Positions 1 through 5,461 of a DNA stretch of 6,786 nt are shown in pieces. How positions within the stretch are numbered: the stretch's first letter is position 1; every line of letters starts with the position of its first letter. The position numbers were made by a program, and so were the translations under genes. The notes beneath the pieces were generated by a model, which was given only the letters and a program-made list of their open reading frames with translations, was not told the DNA's origin and made no database searches. Origin of the DNA: an uncultured beta proteobacterium (GTDB taxonomy: Bacteria > Pseudomonadota > Gammaproteobacteria > Burkholderiales > Burkholderiaceae_B); NCBI GenBank assembly GCA_903924715.1, contig CAIYCP010000221.1, forward strand, positions 1 to 6,786, read 5' to 3'.

Positions 1-398
1 CGCGCACGTTTTTTTTCAAACCATTGGATGATGCCAACATTAAGCGGAAAGTAACCCGCCATCGATGAGCCAATCGCAATGACAACCACTGCACAATAGA
101 ACTGTGTGAGGGACTCGATCTGACTCAGCAGCATAAATCCAATGCCGAACATCACGACGCCGATTCGAATAACGCCGCGTGAACCAAAGCGGTCTAGAAA
201 CCAACCAAGCACTGGGCCGATAATGGCAGCCTCCATGGACATCATGGCTGAAGCCGCTGACACCGAAGTTTTGCTCCAACCCTTTTCTTGAATCAATACG
301 GTCAGGTAGGCCCCAAACGCTTGGTGCAGCATCATTGATTGTAAAAATTGCAGCGAAGCCGCTGCAAATACCATTTTCCAACCGTAAAAAATCTTCAT
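1..398 (-). CDS. MFS transporter, N-terminal part (runs off left edge)
   Basis: This is the first 132 residues of a major facilitator superfamily carrier, an inner-membrane secondary transporter. The protein opens MKIFYGWKMVFAAASLQFLQ, and the FYGW start followed by a first membrane helix is typical of the monocarboxylate / oxalate-formate-antiporter branch. A loop with GWSKTSVSAA (about residues 40-49) leads into helix 2. The MFS motif A region reads GWFLDRFGSRG (about 65-75), matching the G-x-x-x-D-R-x-G-x-R pattern. Further helices follow at about 76-95 and 100-120, and the fragment ends at QWFEKKRA, equivalent to the conserved W-F-x-x-R-R-G-x-A loop. The ATG at 398 has an in-frame stop upstream and no other ATG between, but its Shine-Dalgarno is poor and an A7 tract lies just upstream, so the start is not certain (see findings). 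The gene lies 111 bp downstream of another MFS gene on the same strand. The substrate cannot be told from this fragment; an organic acid is the family-based guess. Confidence 0.85.
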   Translation of the reverse strand, partial: MKIFYGWKMVFAAASLQFLQSMMLHQAFGAYLTVLIQEKGWSKTSVSAASAMMSMEAAIIGPVLGWFLDRFGSRGVIRIGVVMFGIGFMLLSQIESLTQFYCAVVVIAIGSSMAGYFPLNVGIIQWFEKKRA

Positions 399-473
399 GG
401 GGCTTTTTTTAGGCGCATCTGTTTTGTCTCAGGGAGAACCCTAACACAAAGCGTCTCTTCTTGCTGATCGTCG

Positions 474-498
474 CCCGTATTCGGCCATTCAATACGGT
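474..498 (-). other. Stem-loop between the two MFS genes
   Basis: Perfect 7 bp inverted repeat CCGTATT (475-481) / AATACGG (491-497) with a 9-base loop, lying 12 bp past the stop codon of the complete MFS gene on the minus strand. No T-run follows it on either strand, so it is not a standard intrinsic terminator. It could protect the 3' end of the upstream message or be chance. The rest of the 399-509 gap shows no clear promoter. Confidence 0.3.
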
Positions 499-509
499 CT
501 GGCGCTAGG

Positions 510-1766
510 CTAGCGGTGTTGATGTGAGGGGGCCGTTTTATCCCAAAGGGCGCGATGCCACCGCCGGGCGATACACAAGGTCAACACAATCCCTAAACCG
601 GTGTACAAGAAAGCGACCGTCTGATATCCCACCCAAGCGATCAACGGCCCCGCGGCCAAAAGCCCGGCGGGCAAACCCCAGATTGCGAGCATCCGCATGC
701 CCATCACCCGTCCTCTGAAGGCAGGCTCGGTGCCGCGCAGCATCACGGCGGCGAGCGGCGTCATACTCAAACTTTGCACAAAGCCGGTGCAGACAAGCAA
801 AAACATCCCCACTCTGAGTTCTGTTAAAAAACTAAAGAACAACAAACAGCTAAACCAAAGGATCGCTGTCACCAACATCGCGCGCGCTGTGCCCAATGAA
901 AAGCGGTTCAAGCCCAAAACCAAGGAACCGAGCAGTGCACCAAAAGCAAAACTTGCGCTTAAAGCACCAAAGCCTGCCTGCCCAACTTCATATACATTTT
1001 TTGCAATGTAGGGAAGCAGACCCAACGTGAAGGGGAATGCAAAAAAATTCACTAAAAAAGCCAAACTCATCGCCCCCAACAATTCTGGTCGAGTCCAAAC
1101 GTATTCAAAGGCCGCGACCAATTCACCGAATGCTGAGCGCGCGATTGGAGGGCTCGTGCTGGCCTCTTTGCCTGCGACGCCAATTGAAAACAAGAAACTG
1201 CTGAGATACAACGCGGTAATGACGACGTAAGCCGTTGCCATGCCAAATTGAGCAACCGTGCCCACACCCGCCAACGCACCCGCAATACGGGCCGAATCAG
1301 CCGTCATACGCGAGATGCCCAAGGCTCCGGTCAATTGATCCGCAGGCACCGTTTGACCCACAAGCGCGTAACGCATCATGTTATCTGACGGGCGAATCAA
1401 CCCAACCAGCGCTGCCACACCAATCACCAGCAAGGGGCTCAGCGTTGCCATGAATGCCGACACCATTAACAGCGCAGCCAATGCGGTGTACGCGCCCCGG
1501 GTCACTAAAAACAGACGCCTGTAACCCAGGCGGTCACCGGCAACACCAAACATAGGCGACAGTACAGAGCCAAAATATTGCAAGGCACCGTAGAGCACCA
1601 ACATCATGACCGAACCCGACTCGACAAGCACATACCAGCCGAGGACCAAGATTTCCATTTCAAACGCAAAAGAGGCGGCCAAATCGGCAGGCCACTGAAA
1701 GCAAAAACTACGCACCTTGAAAGGTGCGCGCAAAGAGCTTTGTACGTTCGTCATCGAAGAGGGCAT
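510..1766 (-). CDS. MFS transporter, MFS_3 / EntS-like efflux type
   Basis: This is a complete 418-residue inner-membrane carrier of the major facilitator superfamily with about 12 hydrophobic segments, the usual length for the family. The N-terminal half carries motif A as GDRLGYRR (residues 77-84) between helices 2 and 3. A conserved stretch at about 125-165 (RPSDNMMRYALVGQTVPADQ, then SARIAGALAG) matches the P-x-x-x-A loop-and-helix region of the MFS_3 / DUF894 branch. In the C-terminal half, PAFRGRVMGMRML (348-360) matches the LRGRV motif that is characteristic of this branch, which includes the enterobactin exporter EntS and macrolide-efflux-like proteins. The tail is basic and short. 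The ATG at 1766 is preceded by AAGGG at an unusually long 12 nt spacing; an in-frame ATG at 1754 (Met5) is a possible alternative. The gene is divergent from the DUF1330 gene, with 122 bp between them. Family assignment is firm, but export rather than uptake is inference and the substrate is unknown. Confidence 0.9.
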   Translation of the reverse strand: MPSSMTNVQSSLRAPFKVRSFCFQWPADLAASFAFEMEILVLGWYVLVESGSVMMLVLYGALQYFGSVLSPMFGVAGDRLGYRRLFLVTRGAYTALAALLMVSAFMATLSPLLVIGVAALVGLIRPSDNMMRYALVGQTVPADQLTGALGISRMTADSARIAGALAGVGTVAQFGMATAYVVITALYLSSFLFSIGVAGKEASTSPPIARSAFGELVAAFEYVWTRPELLGAMSLAFLVNFFAFPFTLGLLPYIAKNVYEVGQAGFGALSASFAFGALLGSLVLGLNRFSLGTARAMLVTAILWFSCLLFFSFLTELRVGMFLLVCTGFVQSLSMTPLAAVMLRGTEPAFRGRVMGMRMLAIWGLPAGLLAAGPLIAWVGYQTVAFLYTGLGIVLTLCIARRWHRALWDKTAPSHQHR

Positions 1767-1824
1767 TCAAAAATCATACCCTTTTGTCAGTCGTCGCATA
1801 TGTGGCGGTGCAACATCGTGCTGT

Positions 1825-1839
1825 CTCGACCTGGTCGAG
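1825..1839. promoter_or_regulatory. Palindromic operator candidate in the divergent intergenic region
   Basis: CTCGACC and GGTCGAG form a perfect 7 bp inverted repeat around a single central T, midway between the divergent MFS and DUF1330 starts (59 bp and 49 bp away). This geometry is typical of a dimeric repressor or activator site that serves both directions. It would overlap the -35 position of a weak plus-strand promoter. No regulator gene is visible in the window, so the binding protein is unknown. Confidence 0.4.
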
Positions 1840-1859
1840 CCCACACTTGGTAATATATC
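1831..1859 (+). promoter_or_regulatory. Weak sigma-70 promoter candidate for the DUF1330 gene
   Basis: CTGGTC (1831-1836) and TATATC (1854-1859) are 17 bp apart and would start transcription near 1866, leaving a leader of about 23 bases before the ATG. The -10 matches four of six consensus bases and the -35 is poor, as might be expected if the overlapping palindrome binds an activator. An alternative -10 is TAATAT at 1851-1856. This is inference from the bases alone. Confidence 0.25.
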
Positions 1860-1888
1860 TGCACATCACCCAACTTGGAGAAGTCGTC

Positions 1889-2182
1889 ATGGCAAAAGCC
1901 TACTGGATCAGTGCCTATCGCTCAGTGTCTAACCCCGAAGCACTGGCCGCTTATGCAAAATTAGCGGGCCCTTCACTGACCGCTGCGGGCGGAAAATTTT
2001 TAGCACGAGGCGAAGCCGCAGTGACCAAAGAGCAAGGCGTCAAGCAACGTACCGTACTCATTGAATTTGAAAGCGTTGAAGCAGCGCAAGCGGCCTACAA
2101 CAGCCCTGGATATCAAGAGGCGCTCAAAGCCTTAGGCACCAATGCTGCAGAACGTGACATCCGAATTGTCGAAGGTATTTGA
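1889..2182 (+). CDS. DUF1330 family protein
   Basis: A 97-residue soluble protein of the DUF1330 family (dimeric alpha+beta barrel, ferredoxin-like fold), whose members have no settled biochemical role. Family landmarks are visible: the N-terminal strand AYWISAYRSV (4-13), a helix with YAKLAGPSL (22-30), GGKFLARGE (34-42), the strand RTVLIEFESVEAAQAAYNS (54-72) with the conserved E-F-x-S / A-x-x-A-Y-x-S pattern, then GYQEAL and a C-terminal RDIRIVEGI. No signal peptide or membrane segment is present, so it should be cytoplasmic. The ATG at 1889 is chosen because GGAG (1877-1880) sits 8 bases upstream and the protein then starts exactly where the family does; the frame stays open back to 1724, but that extension has no family similarity and overlaps the MFS start on the other strand. 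The gene appears to be monocistronic, closed by a strong terminator before the ABC operon. Confidence 0.9.
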   Translation: MAKAYWISAYRSVSNPEALAAYAKLAGPSLTAAGGKFLARGEAAVTKEQGVKQRTVLIEFESVEAAQAAYNSPGYQEALKALGTNAAERDIRIVEGI

Positions 2183-2193
2183 ACCTTTTTTTT
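2171..2193 (+). terminator. Weak stem with T-tract at the DUF1330 stop codon
   Basis: AAGGT (2172-2176) pairs with ACCTT (2183-2187), with a possible outer G-T pair and a 6-base loop that contains the TGA stop. Eight Ts (2186-2193) overlap and follow the right arm. The stem is short, so on its own it would be weak; it precedes the strong terminator and may act as a first of two. Confidence 0.3.
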
Positions 2194-2220
2194 CTTTTCA
2201 TTCGTTTTGCAAGGCTCATC

Positions 2221-2266
2221 AAATCTCGTGGGTTTCTATATGGGAAACCCCGAGATTTTTTCTTTT
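2221..2266 (+). terminator. Strong rho-independent terminator after the DUF1330 gene
   Basis: The left arm AAATCTCG, a one-base T bulge, then GGGTTTC (2221-2236) pairs with GAAACCC then CGAGATTT (2244-2258) around a 7-base loop, giving 15 base pairs. The right arm runs into a T-tract (six Ts, a C, then four Ts, up to 2266). It separates the DUF1330 transcript from the ABC transporter operon and implies that the operon has its own promoter between here and 2358. Confidence 0.9.
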
Positions 2267-2306
2267 AAAACGCACTTGGTCTGTGCTACAGTGATTTCAA
2301 ACAAAG

Positions 2307-2341
2307 TTCGCAGCAATCGCGACGTCCTTTGATAATTCAAA
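2307..2341 (+). promoter_or_regulatory. Putative sigma-70 promoter of the LIV-type operon
   Basis: TTCGCA (2307-2312, four of six matches) and GATAAT (2331-2336, five of six matches) are 18 bp apart and would start transcription near 2343, leaving a short leader with GGAG at 2348-2351. The -10 is embedded in a small inverted repeat, TTTGA (2328-2332) / TCAAA (2337-2341), a possible operator. A promoter is required here because a strong terminator lies just upstream; the exact placement is inference. Confidence 0.4.
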
Positions 2342-2357
2342 TACCCCGGAGACACTC

Positions 2358-3557
2358 ATGACAAATCTGAAAACGGTTTACGCAACGCTTGCGCTTTCGG
2401 CGCTCACGTCCATGGCAAGCGTACACGCGCAAGACACTATCAAGCTTGGCATCTCAGCCCCAATGTCGGGCGCAGCAGCCGTTTGGGGCTTAGGCATGGA
2501 ATGGACTGCCAAACAAGCGGCAGACAAGATCAATCTCGAAGGCGGCGTGACCATTGCAGGAAAAAAATACAAATACGAAATTGTGGCCTACGACAACAAA
2601 TACAATGCCGCTGAGGGTACGAAGGTTGCGCAAAACCTGATTAACCGCGACAAGATCAAATACATCGTCGGCGGCATTGGCACTGCACCAATCCAAGCGC
2701 TGCAGTCACTGTCTGAACGCAGTGGCACACTGATTTTTATTTCGGCTTGGGGCAAAAGTGTGAAGGGTCCACAGTTTCCGCTCACCTTTACTCAGTCTAA
2801 TACGCCTTTCGAAATTCTTGATCCTCTTTACAAATACGTCTTGGCAAAACATCCTAACGCCAAAACAGTTGCGATCCTGAACGCGAATGACGCCTCGGGC
2901 AAAGAGGTTGAAGTTGTGGCCCAAAAAGCTTGGGCAGCTTTAGGCATTAAGGTTTTGTCGAGCAATTGGTACGAGCGTGGCACCACTCAGTTTCAACCTA
3001 TTGCTGCCAAACTCACCGAACAAAAACCTGACATCATCGATTTAGGTGTCGCGCCGCCTGCAGATGCTGGCATCGTTCTGAAAGAACTTGGGGTCTTGGG
3101 CTGGAACGGCGTCAAAGTGCTGCCCGTCGGAACGAGTGCGACACAGCTTGCTCAAATTGGTGGCGCTGCAGCGAATGGCACCTACATGGGTTATGCAGGT
3201 GACTATTCAAGCTCACTGTCAACGCCCGTGCAACAAATTCTGAACCAGGGTATGTTGGCTCAGTACAAAGAGCCACTGAATCCATTGCAAGTGTCGAGCT
3301 ATGACTCGGTCTATGCATTGAAGGCCGCAATGGAAGCTTCTAACAGCCTTGATCCAAAAAAGATTGCTGAAGTCTTACCAACGCTGATTTTTGAAACCTC
3401 ATACGGCAAAACCGTGTTTGGCAGCAAAGCCGTGTACGACTCACCACAGCAAATGCAAGTGCCTGTCATGATTACGCAAGTGCAAGACGGCAAAATGATT
3501 GAACTGACACGCATCATTCCAGAAGAGCTCAAAACTCGCTTGGCGGCTGGAAAGTAA
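2358..3557 (+). CDS. Periplasmic substrate-binding protein of a LIV-type (HAAT) ABC transporter
   Basis: This 399-residue type-1 periplasmic binding protein (LivJ/LivK-like, COG0683, Peripla_BP_6) captures the ligand in the periplasm and delivers it to the LivHM permease. A Sec signal peptide is clear: K5, a hydrophobic core (about 6-21) and a likely cleavage after SVHA at residue 24. The first strand reads IKLGISAPMSG (28-38), followed by a helix containing WTAKQAADKIN (49-59) and GG, the family's first-lobe pattern. Lobe 1 continues with YIVGGIGTAPIQ (102-113) and LIFISAWGKS (125-134); lobe 2 has VAILNANDASG (171-181) and ends with the return strands around 310-385. The expected ligand motif near the S-A-T position reads SAWG, unlike the Ala-Thr of classical leucine-binding proteins, so the ligand may not be an aliphatic amino acid. 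GGAG (2348-2351) lies 6 bases before the ATG, an excellent ribosome site. It is the first gene of the operon and probably the most strongly expressed. Confidence 0.93.
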   Translation: MTNLKTVYATLALSALTSMASVHAQDTIKLGISAPMSGAAAVWGLGMEWTAKQAADKINLEGGVTIAGKKYKYEIVAYDNKYNAAEGTKVAQNLINRDKIKYIVGGIGTAPIQALQSLSERSGTLIFISAWGKSVKGPQFPLTFTQSNTPFEILDPLYKYVLAKHPNAKTVAILNANDASGKEVEVVAQKAWAALGIKVLSSNWYERGTTQFQPIAAKLTEQKPDIIDLGVAPPADAGIVLKELGVLGWNGVKVLPVGTSATQLAQIGGAAANGTYMGYAGDYSSSLSTPVQQILNQGMLAQYKEPLNPLQVSSYDSVYALKAAMEASNSLDPKKIAEVLPTLIFETSYGKTVFGSKAVYDSPQQMQVPVMITQVQDGKMIELTRIIPEELKTRLAAGK

Positions 3558-3561
3558 ACCG

Positions 3562-3597
3562 GTCATCAGAGGCCAACGTCTGATGACTTGGCCTCTG
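3562..3597 (+). other. Two overlapping, mutually exclusive hairpins between the SBP gene and livH
   Basis: The first hairpin is GTCATCAGA (3562-3570) with TCTGATGAC (3579-3587), 9 bp and an 8-base loop. The second is CAGAGGCCAA (3567-3576) with TTGGCCTCTG (3588-3597), 10 bp and an 11-base loop. Both are perfect, and they share bases 3567-3570, so only one can form at full length. There is no T-run, so neither is a standard terminator. Intercistronic stems after the binding-protein gene are known in ABC operons to stabilise the upstream message and raise the binding-protein level over the permease; that role here is inference. Confidence 0.65.
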
Positions 3598-3622
3598 CAG
3601 TTTGGTTAGCCGCTTACCGTTC

Positions 3623-3639
3623 GAGGATTTGGCGCATTG
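3623..3639 (+). promoter_or_regulatory. Ribosome binding site and TTG start of livH
   Basis: GAGG (3623-3626) lies 10 bases before a TTG at 3637. An in-frame TAG at 3607-3609 closes the frame upstream, and no ATG or GTG lies between it and the TTG. The first in-frame ATG is at 3730, inside the conserved first motif, so TTG is the only credible start. A TTG start with a long spacing should lower initiation relative to the binding protein. Confidence 0.75.
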
Positions 3640-4512
3640 GAAATTTTTGGACAACTTTTTTTAAATAGCCTGCAAATCAGTGCAGCCTATATTTTATTTT
3701 CACTCGGTTTGACGCTGATTTTTGGTGTCATGAAAGTGGTGAATTTTGCACATGGCGAATTCTTTGGCCTAGTGCTTTTGCTGATCGCCATCATCGTGCC
3801 CTGGCTCAATAGCCCAGCCCTGCCGCTCGTCCTCAACTATGCGTTGGCCGCCACAGCATCTATCCTCGTGACCATGGCCTGTGGCTGGTTTCTTTATCAT
3901 TTTGCGTTCAAAAAGTTTCAGCGCGATATGGTGGGCTCGTTTGTCTTATCAGTCGGCCTTTCTCTGCTCATCCAAGGGCTATTTCTAGAGTTCTTTGGCG
4001 GGGTGCCGATCAAGCTACCTGACCTCATTGAAGGCAACCTGCGCATTCTGGGTGGTGCCATTACCACGCAACGTTTCATACTCACGATCATTGCACTCAT
4101 CGTTGCTGCGACGATGTGCTGGCTGATTGCCGCAACAAAGCTTGGCAAAGCCTTGCGGGCAGTTGCAGAAGATCATGAGGCGGCAATGCTTCAAGGGATT
4201 CCGTATCAAAAAATTGCGCTCTATGGCTTCTTAATCGCAACTTTTTTAGCTGCGATTGCGGGAGCCCTACTGGCACCCGTCACCGTCATCAGTGCCAACG
4301 TGGGCAGCGATTTTTTGATCAAAGGCTTTATCGCCATCGTCATCGGTGGCTTGGGTAGCATTCCTGGTTCGATCATCGGCAGCATCTTGATTGCCGTGAT
4401 TGAAAGTGTTGGTGGCTATTATTTTGACCCATCGCTCGCGACTTTGGCGATGTTTGTCATCACCATGCTAGTTTTATTGGCGCGTCCAAAAGGAATCATG
4501 GGCAATGGTTAG
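3637..4512 (+). CDS. livH: LivH-type permease of the LIV (HAAT) ABC transporter
   Basis: This 291-residue inner-membrane protein (BPD_transp_2 family) forms half of the translocation channel, together with LivM. The LivH signature near the N-terminus is present as GLTLIFGVMKVVNFAHGEFF (24-43), with the conserved N-F-A-H-G. About eight hydrophobic segments follow. The cytoplasmic coupling loop that contacts the ATPases is seen as LGKALRAVAEDHEAAMLQGI (169-188), followed by the family pattern of a helix and an A-G-A-L-L-A-P motif (208-214). The last conserved segment, FIAIVIGGLGSIPGSIIGSI (231-250), is also standard for LivH. Length matches the family (about 290-310). The start is TTG, discussed in the ribosome-site entry. 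The gene overlaps livM by 8 bp. The family assignment is strong; the symbol reflects family and operon position, not a proven leucine substrate. Confidence 0.95.
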   Translation: MEIFGQLFLNSLQISAAYILFSLGLTLIFGVMKVVNFAHGEFFGLVLLLIAIIVPWLNSPALPLVLNYALAATASILVTMACGWFLYHFAFKKFQRDMVGSFVLSVGLSLLIQGLFLEFFGGVPIKLPDLIEGNLRILGGAITTQRFILTIIALIVAATMCWLIAATKLGKALRAVAEDHEAAMLQGIPYQKIALYGFLIATFLAAIAGALLAPVTVISANVGSDFLIKGFIAIVIGGLGSIPGSIIGSILIAVIESVGGYYFDPSLATLAMFVITMLVLLARPKGIMGNG

Positions 4513-5446
4513 CACCCGCACTTCTATCGCGAGCGTCGTGACGCTCAGTGCGCTGGCCCTGGGCATCAGCCTATTGGCGGGCACCGGGTTTGCGGCAAGC
4601 CTCGTCATATGGGTTGCTATTAACGTTTTACTGGCCGCGAGCTTTCGTTTTGTTCAACTGATCGGTGAGTTAAATTTTGCGATCGCGGGCTTTGTTGGTT
4701 TAGGCGCCTACGTTTCGGGCATCTGCACCGCAAAACTGGGACTGCCCTTCGCCGTCGCGCTGATCAGTGCCGCCCTCGCCGCCACTCTATTGAGTCTGAT
4801 TGTGGGCTTTATCACCTTGCGCACCAAGGGCCCCTACTTTATGTTGATCAGCTTTGCCTTCACCGAAGTGCTTAGAATGATCTACACACAGATTGAATAT
4901 ATCGGCGGTAATTCTGGAATGATCGGAATTTTTCCTCCGGTGCTGCTCACCGAGTATTACCCCACTTTTATCGTCGCGATTGTGCTGCTGCTTTTGCTTG
5001 CTTTATACCAACTCGAGCAATCAGATTTCGGCAAAGTTTTAGTTGCGATCCGTAATAATGATGCCATCGTGCAAACGGTAGGGATTAACGTTCATTTAAC
5101 TAAAGTGCTGTGCTTGGCGATCTCTTCATTTGTCGCAGGAATTGGCGGCGCATTGCTTGCCCATGCAAACAATGTGATTAGCCCCGGCGACTTTAGCTTT
5201 TTATTGGCCGTGTACACCCTTGCATACATCAAGGTGGGTGGCGAGTCGCACATTGCAGGGCCAATTCTGGGCGCATCCATCTTGACGCTATTAGCGCAGG
5301 TGGCCATGGGCTTTGGGCCGTATGAGCACATTTTTTACGGTTCGGCGATTGTCATCGCTGTGCTACTCATGCCAGATGGTTTGGTCGGCATTATTCGAAA
5401 TTTTTTAAAACTTGCCCCCAAAGCGCAAGTTTCGTCTAGACACTAG
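4505..5446 (+). CDS. livM: LivM-type permease of the LIV (HAAT) ABC transporter
   Basis: This 313-residue membrane protein (BPD_transp_2 family) is the second channel subunit. Two N-terminal hydrophobic segments (about 7-27 and 30-48) lead into ELNFAIAGFVGLGAYVSG (55-72), the counterpart of the usual L-S-L-G-x-A-A-F-F-G-I-G-A-Y motif. Next come LRTKGPYFMLISFAFTEVLR (105-124) and GGNSGMIGI (134-142), both LivM hallmarks. The cytoplasmic coupling loop reads FGKVLVAIRNNDAIVQTVGI (175-194), followed by the SSFVAGIGGALLA helix (207-219), and the late motif GGESHIAGPILGASIL (245-260) is present. The first motif is diverged, with L-N-F-A in place of L-S-L-G. The ATG overlaps the end of livH by 8 bp, with AGGA (4491-4494) 10 bases upstream inside livH, so translation is probably coupled. 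The substrate is unknown. Confidence 0.95.
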   Translation: MVSTRTSIASVVTLSALALGISLLAGTGFAASLVIWVAINVLLAASFRFVQLIGELNFAIAGFVGLGAYVSGICTAKLGLPFAVALISAALAATLLSLIVGFITLRTKGPYFMLISFAFTEVLRMIYTQIEYIGGNSGMIGIFPPVLLTEYYPTFIVAIVLLLLLALYQLEQSDFGKVLVAIRNNDAIVQTVGINVHLTKVLCLAISSFVAGIGGALLAHANNVISPGDFSFLLAVYTLAYIKVGGESHIAGPILGASILTLLAQVAMGFGPYEHIFYGSAIVIAVLLMPDGLVGIIRNFLKLAPKAQVSSRH

Positions 5447-5461
5447 GCACGCGAAAATTCC

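Noticed and set aside
40..381. 113-codon open frame on the minus strand
   Set aside because: Its translation is Cys/Arg/His/Trp-rich without any family pattern. The frame shifted by one, starting at 398, gives a clear MFS protein over the same bases, so this is a shadow.
475..497. Intrinsic terminator between the two MFS genes
   Set aside because: The 7 bp stem is perfect but no T-run follows on either strand, so only a stem-loop is claimed.
697..1230. Plus-strand open frames antisense to the complete MFS gene
   Set aside because: They are Lys/Pro/Ala-rich low-complexity translations opposite a well-supported MFS coding sequence and have no motifs of their own.
1773..1778. TATGAT as a -10 giving a leaderless MFS message on the minus strand
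   Set aside because: It matches the -10 consensus and would start transcription at about 1766, but no acceptable -35 lies 16-18 bp upstream, so it is not listed as a promoter.
1724..1888. N-terminal extension of the DUF1330 reading frame
   Set aside because: The frame is open, but the extension lacks family similarity, would run through the divergent promoter region and over the MFS start, and a good ribosome site sits before the ATG at 1889.
3311..3532. Minus-strand open frames inside the SBP gene and the permease and ATPase genes
   Set aside because: All lie opposite strongly supported coding sequences and show no family motifs or ribosome sites.
3562..3593. H-type pseudoknot built from the two SBP-livH repeats
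   Set aside because: With the full 9 bp first stem, both connecting loops would be zero bases long, which is not sterically possible; alternative hairpins are the better reading.
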